Assembly (NCBI GenBank): GCA_039602395.1
Contig: JBCNJP010000013.1
Location: 27,625,993 to 27,689,992 of the forward strand
Length of the DNA: 64,000 nt
Reading direction: 5' to 3'
Source of the DNA: Deinandra increscens subsp. villosa
Lineage: Eukaryota > Streptophyta > Magnoliopsida > Asterales > Asteraceae
In this document: positions 10,501 through 20,128 of the stretch, piece by piece
Position numbering within the stretch: position 1 is the first letter of the stretch
How the letters are laid out: every line of letters begins with the position of its first letter
Made by a program: the position numbers and the translations under genes
The notes under the pieces: generated by a model
Told to the model about the DNA's origin: nothing
Seen by the model: the letters and a program-made list of their open reading frames with translations, nothing else
The model's database searches: none

Positions 10501-10607
10501 AATCTCATCAGTTTAGGAACTTTATTCGTAGTTCCTATTTCATTATCGTAGTTCAACAACGCTTGAACAGTCGTAGACATAGCAGCAAAAGCCTGAAACG
10601 GATCCAT
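7530..10607 (-). CDS. gag: Block B Gag, antisense inside element A
   Basis: Minus-strand ORF starting at ATG 10607 (MDPFQAFAAMS), about 1025 codons. Residues 30-240 match the Copia Gag region (FEDFHNWKTRYES, LWDALCHRCEG, NDLISRLSHLVSEL). A CCHC knuckle CYNCQNYGHFAKEC is near residue 405, followed by a Ser/Asn-rich stretch, a coiled coil (about 530-650) and a Lys/Ser-rich tail. The frame ends just before the second knuckle, which continues in another frame. Closest in this window to the Gag of element H. It converges on the sense gag of element A. Confidence 0.85.
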   Translation of the reverse strand: MDPFQAFAAMSTTVQALLNYDNEIGTTNKVPKLMRFEDFHNWKTRYESYIGVTDVSVWTPMLDGYEIPKFTTGEFIGQEKPFNKMNDAEKEAFKLERKAYSNLSMALPKDILHQFKMHTTSKKLWDALCHRCEGNAQYKKSKKKVLLREYDNFAHVPNETINDLISRLSHLVSELDIVGVKIEAGELKEKLLDALPEKWEGYILLLTHDKSFDDLTYDELTRNLLARELDMMRVKTLPSQVQNPDVYFGENASTMHAKAKANTNPPSTAFYVENTSSGHANMSRGSSSGSYASKAAVTYPVYSHQSSSVPSHNQSAFSAKTTNDFMALFSAMVSSYDGVVAGKLTSAELTDEDYEQIDPDDLELMDINWSMAMLVRRGKKYMQRTGRKDLNPEGKLGFDKSKVRCYNCQNYGHFAKECTKGKQQETSKLYQKYAAQSNKPSGSNTNPSSSNANASGSNSDNKALVSQTGEGYDWAADFPDESAFLCTEEQSVKIEDDPDLPGEDFFAEGQHAFMANIQVASNSCELCLNSANQLKELSDEKTMYFDKYSLAEENVKIYKQRWEAVKAELKSEHAVVLSTKIELNNKTEDYIFCEKKLAEANAKISELNIEILDLKRQLENFKNSSSFASFLCKDENLKDLLKESGCNSVPPPIVHGLGPKESETKVVFDYSMFTEGSSDKSKSTDKKKSGKHVSKPKVEVSKQSESSDSKVEKPVTEVKPQSVKLTPLEAAQKILETAKTMKTFENSQFAKGPDLFFERDAVSVSNTSTPDVNTIPEAPERSAKLNGVGFGQFAGNSKVNQKKPQKFQKREKKFATNGKFDETSKGKTVDGDSSQKLRMYSLKGSESVFSDLDFPLICVDPSRVAKVWYVEPSEVVKSDLEDEQFIVLSDVPSGSNDQASSSKGQRLSEKPKSSNDQKFKTKSKQSSYSPKSFYNSDGQYSSETNSFDYEAFGFCDDYNFYDDFGKFEQNKTTKVKPKGYADRCGVDDYGFYNEHGYIGPLFKPLPNSKGRRFKTNVSKKVFNQR

Positions 10608-10619
10608 GATTAACAAAAC

Positions 10620-10985
10620 CTCAATTCTGTAGTCAGCGGATCAGAATATCGAACCCCGGATCAAAATCAGACCTCCGGATCAAATTTCAGGTGAACGGAT
10701 CAGAAAAACAACTCCCCGGATCAAAAATCAACCCGCGGATCAAAATTCTTCTACCGGATCAAAAACACCTCGCGGATCAACTGATACGCTGCTTAACTGA
10801 TACGCTGCTAATCTGATACGCTGGAACTGCCGCGTATCAAACAATAACCGCCACGGATCAGTGTTTGAAGATTGCTTGGCGGATCAAATTCAGCGGATCA
10901 CTGAATCTATGAATTTATACTAGCGGATCAGAATCTTCAACCGGCGGATCACCAGCGGATCACCAGCGGATCAGAAACAAAATGC
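10620..10985 (-). promoter_or_regulatory. Block B leader with TGATCCG motif array
   Basis: At least 15 copies of CGGATCA (TGATCCG on the minus strand) spaced 10-40 bp apart, plus several GATACGCTG variants, between primer site and gag. Spacing is irregular and flanks vary, so this is not a simple tandem repeat. Confidence 0.8.
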
Positions 10986-11184
10986 ATAATTTTCATAATT
11001 TCTGACTTTTAATGCTTGAATACGATGTACAACTCAGCGAAAATGAACTAGAAGCAATCTGAATGAAGAAAACATACTGAATTGACGAAGAACTGAGAAG
11101 AATTGATCAAAATCTTACCAAAACCGAAGTTTTTCTCTCCAAAACCCAAAACCGATCTGTAAATCGCAGCAACTGAGCAAACCT

Positions 11185-11196
11185 GCTCTGATACCA
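11185..11196 (-). other. Primer-binding site of block B
   Basis: GCTCTGATACCA on the plus strand, i.e. the initiator-Met site read on minus, two bases after the LTR end. Confidence 0.92.
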
Positions 11197-11198
11197 CT

Positions 11199-11563
11199 TG
11201 TAAAACACAGTAACGATCTTACTACTGGATGAATCGATCAATCTAGTGCACGAGAATGTAAATAAGCTTTGTTTTATTGATTTCACAAAGAGAACAATTA
11301 CAAAGCTTTGGTTCTCTCTCTAGAACACACTTGGAAACACACACATAGTGGAGATGATATGACCAGAAGTTCTAAACTCTCTACACATGTTACCTATTTA
11401 TAGGTACGACTAATGAGCTGCGGACCACGTCCGGACCATATGGTCCGGGCGGACCATTTGGTACGCTAGACTAACTGGTCCGCTGCCCTCATAGTCACAC
11501 ACACATGCTCTCACATAGATACAATACACGAGACACAACGTAGCATAGAAATATGCTTCTACA
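11199..11563 (-). repeat. LTR of block B
   Basis: Minus-strand LTR of 365 bp, TGTAGAAGC to TTTTACA. U3 carries the perfect palindrome CCGGACCATATGGTCCGG near 11430-11448. CTATAAATAGG near 11393-11403 is the TATA box. It is bordered on one side by a primer-binding site and gag and on the other by a polypurine tract and 3'-end sequence, so it joins the 3' end of one element to the 5' interior of another copy. Confidence 0.9.
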
Positions 11564-11577
11564 AACTCCCCCTTAAC
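11564..11577 (-). other. Polypurine tract at the LTR edge of block B
   Basis: Minus strand reads TTAAGGGGGAGTTTG running into the LTR start, the same form as the tract of elements A and C. Confidence 0.85.
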
Positions 11578-12378
11578 GTGTAGTGTATCTATTCTAACTA
11601 AAACTCTAGTCTTCAATCTTCAACAAGCTGCATCCGATCGTCAACTTGAAACTTGTTAGAAATAGAGCTTGCATGGCTGGATCATTCTTGAATAAATCTT
11701 TGACCTTCAAGATCCACTTGTGAAAGATAAAACAAACTCCCCCTTTCACCATGCTTGAGTCTTGACACACAGAACCTGCAACTTTAGAAGACAAAAATGC
11801 AATTTTCCTTTGATTTATCAAAAAATTAATTTAATCTTGGCGCAAAACTTCTCTTTGAGAATCCAAGATATATGATTTGAAAATGTTTTTCGTATCTTGT
11901 GTCGATCAATCGAAAACAAATAAGAAATAAAATCTTTTTGGCTTTTAGAAATTTAGATCAAAACACACCTAAAATCTTTTTGATTTTTCAAAGTTATACT
12001 AAAACACACCGAAAATCTTTTTGAATTTTTTTAAAGATGGAAATATAAATGCAATACTGAATTACACTCTATTTTTGGTATTTTGCGAGAAAGATCACAA
12101 TGCGAGATCATATCAGACATAACGCATCTAGCACATTTCAATTTCGGTCTTAATCAGCATGCAAGCCAAGATAATCGCAAATACAACATTTATGTTTATT
12201 TCAGCATGCACCAATCATTTTCTATCGTTTTCAGATATGCTTAAGGTAATTTTATCATGCACTGATAACTCGGCCTCCACTCTATCAGAAATACTAGCAA
12301 ATCATCATATTTATCATAGAAACAACTTTCTTAGAGATTTAATCATCCTTGATGAGTCATGCAAAAATAAAGCAGAAC
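11578..12378 (-). other. 3' non-coding region of the block B relative
   Basis: On the minus strand this leads from the hairpin array to the polypurine tract. It has a second tract (AAAGGGGGAGTTTG) at 11734-11747 and a short decayed ORF near 11606-11821. Multiple polypurine tracts are a reported Sirevirus trait. The same order is seen in element C (33250-34003). Confidence 0.6.
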
Positions 12379-12617
12379 CTCAAATACCTAGCAATCAGGT
12401 CGGTCTTGTGGACACGCAGAGAAAGCCCAAGTATTTGAGAAAATAAGAAAGCAAAACAAGTTAATTGTATAACCCAACAACAATCAGGTCGGTACTCCCG
12501 TACACGCAGAGAAAGTCCGATGAGTTATACGAAACACCAAAGAAAATAAAGCAGAACGTCAAACGAACAACAATCAGGTCGATCTTTCGATACGCAGAGA
12601 AAGTCCGATCGTTTGAC
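12379..12617 (-). ncRNA. Three tandem covarying hairpins, antisense copy
   Basis: Three units whose outer stems are perfect and different: CTCAAATAC 12379-12387 with GTATTTGAG 12431-12439; GTATAAC 12467-12473 with GTTATAC 12524-12530; GTCAAACGA 12558-12566 with TCGTTTGAC 12609-12617. On the minus strand each holds the internal segments CTCTG and ACCTGATTG around a small inner hairpin with a bulged T. Homologous units in the same order lie at 33010-33249 in element C. Function unknown. Confidence 0.7.
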
Positions 12618-12945
12618 AAAATAAAGAAAATCAAACAAGTTTAAATCTTTCAAAATGAAAACATGCATTCATCAGGATATCTCTTTATTCTATTTTTGGA
12701 ATCATCACATAGCATTCATCAAGAAGCAAACAACCAAAGATTATCAGGCAAGCTTTATGTTTATATCTTACTTGCAGATATCAGATTAGTCATGCACATT
12801 CACAGATTATGCAAGTACCTACAGCCTTTAGACTTAATCTATCCATGGCAGATAACATATATGCTGATGTACCATCATTTCTCGCTTTTGTCGGATCAAT
12901 TTCTCAATTTTCCATTTTTTTAGTGAAGCCTGGTTCCTTTCTTGC
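12618..12945. other. No supported feature
   Basis: Low-complexity AT-rich sequence between the hairpin array and the 3' ORF. Short frames are present but none has family resemblance. The 3' ORF frame is closed by TGA at about 12943. Confidence 0.5.
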
Positions 12946-14739
12946 TGATGCCAGAAATCTGGGCAAAGTCCTCCTAGCAAGAGGAAAGTGACTACGTCGT
13001 CTTCTATCCCAATTCAACCAACCACCAAAACAGCTGATGTTCAAAGTTCACAACAACCTCCGATCAGAAAGTTGACTATTAAAAGACCGTCTACTACTGG
13101 TTCTGCTTCCACTTCTTCAACTACTTCCACAATTTCTTCTACTGATTTAAAGCTTGCATTGTTTCAAGCCAGATTTGAAAGAGTAGAACATACAAACAAG
13201 TTGCAAGCTGAAGAGATTTCTGGGCTGAGGAATTTGTGTAAAGAGTTAGTTGCCAGAGATCAATCTCACACAAAGGAACTTGCTAGATTAAAAGCCCAGG
13301 ATGAAGCAAAAGATCGGGAAATTGCTGAGTTGAAGCAATTGTCTTTGACTATGGGTGAGCAGCTTAAGCAGATGCTTACTGCTTTATCTGCTCAGGGGGA
13401 GAAAAGGCCGAATCCTGAGGAAACTTGTAGAGAAGAAGAGGATGTTATGAAGTTTTTAAACGACGATCCTGATAATCCTGAAGGTGGTGCTGGTGGTGCT
13501 GGTACTGGTACTGATGCAGCTGGAACATCATCTGCTGCTGCTGGTACAGCCACGACATCTCAGGGGGAGTCTATAGATAAAGAGATATATGATGTGACTC
13601 CGATATCAAGGGTTGAGATGAAAGAGGGAGAGTTGGTTAATCCTTTCACTAAAGAGCAGCTGGCAGCCATATTTGCTTTAAATGTGGACGATGTTGATAA
13701 GGTGCCAGTTGCTGATCCATATCAGGAAGATGATTCAGAAGAAGAAGTGGTGTTTGAAGATGAACATGTGGAAGTGGAAGATATGACGGCTGAAGAATAT
13801 CCCAATGATCCAACGATGTATGGGAATTTTTCTGATAACGACTATTCTGAGGGTTTTAATTTCTTTGGAAAAGACAGTGAAGAGAAGGTTGAAACAGAGA
13901 ATCAATCAGAACAACCTGAAACATCTGAGTCTGTTAATATGTCTGAAGAAGAGGAAAAGAAGCTGTTGTTTGAAGCTTGGTTAAAAGAACAAAGAGCAAA
14001 GAAGCTTCCAGTTTCAGTTCAAGTTGAAAAGCCTTCAAAAATTGTTGATCAGAAAAGGTTTTTTGACAGAAAAGGAAGACAAGCTTCTGGAAAGATTATT
14101 AGCTGGATGTATGATTCTGAACTCAAATGCTATGCTATCAAAAAGGAGTTTGGGATTATATATCTGAAGAATGCTTCAAGGTTCAACACGTTACCTGTTT
14201 GTGATGTAAGGGATTTGTCTAGAAGTCCATTTTTGAATCATGGAGGAAATCTTTTGGCTGCTGTGTTTAAAGAGAAGTTAATTGAAGAATGTCAAGGAAG
14301 ATTCAGGTTTTTGACTCCTCAAAGACCAACTTACTCTGAGCATCCAACAGATATTCATCCTATCACAGGCAGACCATTAGTGATTCTGAAATATAAGAAG
14401 CCGGTTCAGCTCAAGAAGATACCTTTAAAAAGGCTTGAACAAGATTTTATCAAGACTTTGAGGTGGTGGTATTATGATGAAGTGTCTGGAGAAGCTGTAA
14501 TTGTGATCAAAGAAGATAACAAGGTTGTGAGAATCTACGACCCGATGTCATTGATAAATCTGTCGAAGAATGATATTGAAAAGCTGCATTCTAACAAGAT
14601 TCTCTACAAGCCTGAATGTTTTGATCAAGCAATGCAATTTCAGAAGGTGATAAATGTTTGTTTTGGTGGTGGGATTCATGCTGGAAATAACAGAAGACGG
14701 GATTGGAAGAAGACAGAGTCAAAAGCTTCTGAAGACTAG
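12946..14739 (+). CDS. Element A 3' ORF, accessory protein of unknown function
   Basis: Open from 12946, with a GTG at 12988 but no obvious ATG, so the N-terminus is probably lost or spliced from elsewhere. Features: basic SKRKV cluster at the start; Ser/Thr-rich stretch; coiled coil (about residues 50-140); Gly/Ala/Thr linker (about 165-195); acidic region (230-330); a C-terminal domain of about 250 residues with WWYYDEVSGEA. The C-terminal part resembles the equivalent ORF of element E (WAYSDYTGEAKII). It ends 19 bases before the 3' LTR. Extra ORFs between pol and 3' LTR are known in Sireviruses and have been called env-like; no signal peptide or membrane segment is evident here. Confidence 0.7.
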
Positions 14740-14747
14740 CACAAGAC

Positions 14748-14757
14748 AAGGGGGAGT
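14748..14757 (+). other. Polypurine tract of element A
   Basis: AAGGGGGAGT immediately before the 3' LTR, primer for plus-strand synthesis. Confidence 0.88.
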
Positions 14758-14758
14758 T

Positions 14759-15101
14759 TGTTAGAGCATTTTGTGTTGTCTAGTGCTAGGTCTTGGTATT
14801 TTGAATATGTAATTTATAAGTTTGTGTTTTATAGATCCAGCGGATCAGTGGCGGACCAGGTGGTACGCCGGACCACCTGGTACGCTGGTAAGTTGGTCCG
14901 CTGGCCAGTCTCTATATATAGGTTTCAGTTTGATTCAGAGAGTGTGAGTGAGGTCTGAGCTTTCTTAAGTGTGTGTTTTACATGGTGTAACCTGAATACT
15001 CATTGTAATCTCTGTTTACAAGCTGTGATCAATATAAAGAAGATTATTTACCTTGTGTTGTCCAAATCCGATTGTAATAATGCACTAGCAAGATCGATTA
15101 C
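14759..15101 (+). repeat. 3' LTR of element A, last 10 bp missing
   Basis: Identical to 3678-4020 except for two adjacent bases (TT instead of AC near 14800). The terminal GTGTTTTACA present in the 5' LTR is absent; instead TGCCCCCAGT follows, which resembles the left flank TGCCCCCAGC of the element. Confidence 0.9.
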
Positions 15102-15111
15102 TGCCCCCAGT

Positions 15112-15239
15112 GTGATTGCCACAATCACCTTCATGAATATCCTGGAGTACCGCAAGTGCTTCAGGCTGCTCGAGGCATCTCAAGTATGGTCCTGCAAGAG
15201 ATTTCTTGTATAAGATACCATTTATTATTGAATATGGAA
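15112..15239 (-). pseudogene. Gypsy copy 1 integrase N-terminal piece
   Basis: Encodes the beginning of the HHCC zinc domain (HEGDCGNH on the minus strand), separated from the rest of integrase by element A. The uninterrupted target is visible in Gypsy copy 2 at about 25815-25865. Confidence 0.75.
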
Positions 15240-17165
15240 TTACCTTTGTTCGGAAGAGTCTGGATTCTCGTTTTTGGGGATTTCTCCTTCTTGGATAAAT
15301 CTCCTGATAGGGTAAGTCCAGGATTTCTGAGGATCCTGAGAGTCTGTCATTTCTTGATCTTTATCTGTTGTGACATCATTAACTTCTTGTTCTTCAATTG
15401 CTGGTGTCAGGATGTGAGTTATGGGAATCTTGACACCTTCTGGGATCCTTAAAGATGATGCTAAATTTGCCAAAGCATCAGCTTCTGCGTTTTCTTCTCT
15501 AGGTACCTGTGATATGCTGCAATTTTCAAAAGATAATGCTAATTGTTTTACAAGGTCTAGATATTTGGTTAGCCTTTCGCCTTTCACTGCATAGGATCCA
15601 TTAAATTGGTTAGTTAATAACAAGGAGTCAATAAAAACTTGAATGTGTTGGATACCCATATCTTTAGCGAGTTGTAATCCTGCAATTAAAGCTTCGTATT
15701 CGGCTTCATTATTAGTAGCCTTGAATTCACAATGGATAGATAGAGGGATAATGTCCCCCTGTGGCGATTTCAGTAGCGCACCCAATCCTGTTCCTCTAAC
15801 GTTAGATGCTCCATCTGTATACAAGATCCAGCTGCCTGAAGCTTCTTCGAGCTGCTTGACCTCTAGTTCAACTTCTGGCAGTATGTCGCTGCTGAAATCA
15901 GCCACAAAGTCTGCAAGGGCTTGTGACTTGATTGCTGTTCTTGGCTCATATATGATGTCATAGGCACTTAATTTAACTGCCCATTTCGCCATTCTTCCAG
16001 ACATTTCTGGTTTTCTTAAGACACACTTAATAGGATAGTTAGTTTTCACATAAATAACATGAGTTTCAAAGTAATGTCTTAACTTTTGAGAAGCCATGAC
16101 AAGAGCTAAAATCAATTTTTCTAAATAAGAATACCTGGTTTCAGCATCTAATAATGTTTTGCTTACATAGTATACCGGATGCTGTTGTCCCTCATGATCT
16201 TTCACAAGCACAGCACTTACTGAGCTGCCTGAAACTGCTAGATAGAGAGATAGTGGTTCGCCTTTGACTGGTTGCATTAGAAGTGGAGCAGATGATAAAT
16301 ATTCTTTCAAGGAGCTCAGAGCTGCTTCATGCTTCTCACCCCATTCGAACTTTTTGTTCTTCTTCAATATGTCATAGAATTCTTTGCTCTTTTCGAATGA
16401 TCTTGATATGAATCTGTTAAGTGCTGCTACTCTTCCAGTTAATCTTTGAACTTCTTTAACATTTGTTGGAGACTTCAAGTTTATGATTGCTTGGATCTGC
16501 TCAGGGCTGGCCTCTATTCCTCTTTCAGTAACCATGAAGCCCAAGAACTTGCCGGCTCTTACTCCAAAATGGCACTTGGAAGGATTCAATTTCATGTTGA
16601 ACTGGTCCAAGATATCAAAAGCAGCTTCAAGATCTCTAGGATGGTCCTTTGCTTTTTTCGATTTCACCACCATATCATCTATGTATACTTCCATGGTGTC
16701 CCCCAGTTTGTCTTTAAACATCATGTTGACTAGCCTTTGGTATGTGGCACCTGCATTTCGTAAACCAAAAGGCATTGCAATATAACAATAAATACCTGTG
16801 GGTGTCATGAAGGCCGTGTCTTCCTGATCTGATGGTTCCATTTGAATTTGTTGAAAGCCCGAAGATGCGTCCATAAAAGTTAGCATCTCATGCCCAGCAG
16901 TTGCGTCCACCATAGAATCAATGTGTGGTAGAGGGAATGGGTCTTTTGGACAGGCCTTGTTTAGGTCTGTGTAATCTACACATACCCTCCACTTACCATT
17001 TTTCTTCTGGACTACCACCACATTAGCCAGCCATCGAGGATATTTAACTTCTCTAATCATTTTTGACTTGAGCAGCTCTGTCGAACTTCTTTTCTGATGT
17101 ATTGGCCTGAAAGATTCATCTATACCAAGTTTATGAGTAATAATATCTTTAGATATACCTGTCAT
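15240..17165 (-). pseudogene. pol: Gypsy copy 1 RT, RNase H and second RNase H
   Basis: Long minus-strand frame of 641 codons. RT core: VCVDYTDLNKACPKD, MDASSGFQQI and the catalytic YIDDM. Gypsy-type RNase H follows (LDAETRYSYLE region). A second RNase H domain follows the RT-linked one: YTDGASN, NNEAEYEAL, IDSLLL and EADALANLA supply the expected acidic residues. Dual RNase H is a known trait of Tat elements. Relative to copy 2, about 15 codons are missing just upstream of the RT core (HQKR joined to LLKSKMI region) and a one-base deletion near 17200 separates this frame from gag-protease. Confidence 0.9.
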
Positions 17166-17343
17166 GTCTTCATGTTTCCATGCAAATGTTGTGACTCTGG
17201 ATTTAAGAGGCTCACGAGCTGCTCCTCAGTATCCTCAGGAATATTGGTTCCTACCAGCACTTTGATTTCAGGATCTTCAGGATTGAGTTGAACTTCTTTG
17301 ATTTCCAATTCCTTTGTCATCTGAATTCTTCGTGCTGGTTTCT

Positions 17344-20048
17344 TTAATTGCTATGCTGGCTTTGACTTGATGTGTTCTTCATAGCAGAAGTGTAGCAGTC
17401 TTTGGCTTCTTGTTGATCACTTAGTATTCTTACAACTCCCCAAGGTGTGGGAAGCTTCACACATTGATGATAGGTAGATGGAACTGCTTTCATGTCATGG
17501 ATCCATGGCCTTCCCAAGATTACATTGCAACAAGGAAGGGAGTCAATAACGCAGAATTTCTGCATGGAGTTGACTCCTTCAATGTAAACAGGAAGTCTGA
17601 TGTCTCCAACCGTATGCTTGGTTTCTCCGCTAAATCCTACTAACACCGAGGATCTTGGAATTATCTCTTCTTCTGGAATGCTCATCTTTTTAAGCACGTC
17701 CAATTGAATAATGTTGACCGAACTGCCATTGTCTATCAGGATCCTGCGAACATAATGGTTAGCAATACATAATGTAATTACCAGACTGTCGTGATGAGGA
17801 TCCTGGATGTCCAGCTTATCAGTTTCGTCAAAAGAAATGACTTTGTCTTCAGTCAATATCGCATTCTTCTTTGGTCGACTGCCTTGATCCATTTTGGCCT
17901 CCTTGGCATGTCTTTTTGCTGATGAGAAAGAGGCTCCACATATGTCAGATCCTCCTGAGATGAAGTTGATCACTTTAGCATCTGCTGGTGGTGACTGTGC
18001 TCTTTTGGGCAGCTCAGCAGCTTCTTGAGTTTTACTTTTCTTTCTGCCGAACAATTCTTTGAGATGCCCCTTGCTGAGCAGGTAACTGATTTCTTTCCGA
18101 AGGGCTATGCAATCATCTGTTAAGTGCCCAAAGTCTTCGTGGTAGGCACACCATTTAGACTTATCTTTCCATGATCCTTGTTTATCCGATTTTCTTGGCC
18201 ACCTGGCTTTATCACCTAGATCCTGCAAGGCACATAACAAACCACTTGTGTCAACCGAAAAGCAATAATCAGATACCTTTGGGAAGTCTTCTTCGTCGTC
18301 TTCATCTTCAACTGCATTGACCCTGGGATTATCATTCCTGTAATAGGGTTTGGTTCGTTGTTGCTTTCCGGGAGAATCTGTCCTTCTGCCTAATGATTCA
18401 TCACCTCTTTTCTGGACCTTCTTATCATCTTCCAATCTGATGAACCTCAATGCCCTTGTTCTGACTTCATCAAGGTTCCTGCAAGGAGTCATAACCAAAT
18501 CATCATAAAAGCGGGAATCCCCTCTAATCCCCATTTTGAAAGCTTCTACAGCAGCAGCCATATCCAGGTTAGGGATATCCAGAGCTTCTCGACCAAATCT
18601 GGCCACATAATCCCTTAGGGATTCGTTGGGCTTCTGAACTATCCTGTACAAGTCACCCGTGAGCTTCTCAAAGCTCCTGCTGCAAGAAAACTGGTTATTA
18701 AACAAGTTAACCAAATGGGGAAAAGAAGTAATGGTATTAGGAGGGATACTGAGTAGCCATTTCAAGGCTGGTCCTGTCAGTGTTGAGCCGAATCCCTTGC
18801 ATAAGCAAGCTTCTTTGATGTTTACAGGAATGGGGTTGATTTCCATCGTTCCCTGTATTGTGCCACGTGCTCCTCAGGATCTGTGGTCCCATCGTAGAGT
18901 TTCATGTTGGGGGTTTGAAATCTTTTTGGTATCTCCACGTCACAAATGGGCCATGCAAATCTAGAAACTCTGTGGCTGCCTGCTGGCACTTCAGGAATTG
19001 GACGAATAACACCAGGAACACTTGAGATCATGTCCTTTAACCTCTGAAGTTCCCTAGCGATAGTCGGGTTGATACCTGCATCCTGCACAGTTCCTTGGTT
19101 AGGGTTAGCATAAAAATTATCAAAGTTGTTACCAGCCCTGGAAGTTTGTAGATGGATTTGGGGTCCATTCAGCATCTCTAAGGATGGTCGGCTCAGTTGT
19201 GGTTCCCACTTGCATGGGGATGAAGTCTCCCTCATGCATCTCCTGAGATGAACCTGGGAATATGCCTGCAGAGACAGTAGGGTTAGAAAATAAGGATCCT
19301 TGAGGATCCTGAGCAGCTCGGAAGCGGCTCGGATATTGTTGGAATGGCTGAGATGAAGATCCCTGTAGCATCTGAGGAGTAGGTGCTGCTGACTGCTGAC
19401 TCCAAGGCTCATGAAGGTTTGTTGCCGCAAACCGCTGTGGTTGAGATATAGGTTGTTGCATTGAGACTGCTCGGCACCCGATGGCTTAAAAACCCGGCTG
19501 GTTGCTGACTCGAGCATCTCGGCGGCTGCTGACTTCCATATCCGCTGTAGTAAGATTCTGGGGGCTGCTCGGAGTAGAATCCAGAGTATTCCAGATCTAT
19601 CACCCTGGAAGTCTTCTGATGCTGAGAGCCTGAGAATCCTGCAGTAGTAGCTGTTGCAATACCTGACTTTGGAGCAGTAGAGGGATTTACTTTCTGTTTC
19701 GGCTGCTCCGATATTTCCGGAGAGTCAACCCGAATGATTTTGGCATCAAAGGGCTGATTTCCTCTACTGGTTTCTTTGATTTCTTCAATTCCATGATCTC
19801 CTTCATCATTTTCTCGTTGGTTTTGGTTTGTTCATCCGCATGGGCCTTCATTTGCCTGATCAAAACATAGAGATCGTTATTAGAAATAGCAGAGTCAGTG
19901 GACGTACCTTGAGATCCAGTAAAAGTGGGGTATTCCACTCTTTTAGCATCGTATCAGTCACTTTCTTCATCATTGGGGGGAGACCAGTGTTGACAGTGGG
20001 TTTAGTGGATGAAACAGATTTTGAAGTAATCTTTGGTTGGCTCGACAT
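17344..20048 (-). pseudogene. gag: Gypsy copy 1 Gag and protease, frameshifted
   Basis: Starts MSSQPKITS at 20048 and passes through several frames (20048-19860, 19938-19687, 19603-18822) before a 500-codon frame (18846-17344). That frame holds the Gag core (TDPEEHVAQY, ALKWLLSIPP, ESLRDYVARFG), a zinc-knuckle-like CAYHEDFGHLTDDC and an aspartic protease with DNGSS as the active-site loop and ILGRPWIHD as flap-side motif. DNGSS differs from the usual DTGSS but is shared with copy 2. The N-terminal Gln/Pro/Ser-rich segment is where most frameshifts fall. Confidence 0.8.
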
Positions 20049-20107
20049 TTTCAAGAATCGGTTATGGGAAGAAGATCAAGGCTCTTAATCGAATTCAAAC
20101 ACCGTTT

Positions 20108-20127
20108 GCCCCACGGTGGGCGCCAAA
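20108..20127 (-). other. Primer-binding site of Gypsy copy 1
   Basis: Minus strand TTTGGCGCCCACCGTGGGGC, one base from the LTR end; identical to the site at 20861-20880 in copy 2. The cognate tRNA is not assigned here. Confidence 0.8.
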
Positions 20128-20128
20128 T

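Larger units (their letters stand above)
3678..15110 (+). mobile_element. Element A: pol-less chimeric Sirevirus-like Copia element
   Basis: Flanked by LTRs of 353 bp (3678-4030) and 343 bp (14759-15101) that differ at only two adjacent bases over their shared length. It has an initiator-Met primer-binding site, a 3' polypurine tract, a 706-codon-range sense gag, an antisense block derived from a related element (7021-12617) and a sense 3' ORF. No reverse transcriptase, RNase H or integrase is present in either orientation, so it must have moved using enzymes from elsewhere. It sits inside the integrase zinc-domain codons of Gypsy copy 1. At the right edge the last 10 LTR bases are replaced (see findings); GTGAT flanks both sides as a possible 5-bp target duplication (3673-3677 and 15112-15116 region). 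Confidence 0.85.

Noticed and set aside
12481..12535. Hammerhead-ribozyme resemblance (GATGAG ... CGAAAC on the plus strand)
   Set aside because: Only one of three units has it, the CUGA part of the core is imperfect and the other helices do not fit.
12379..12617. Possible CRISPR-like array (three conserved repeats with variable spacers)
   Set aside because: Repeats are imperfect, the variable parts pair with each other, and the setting is a plant retrotransposon.
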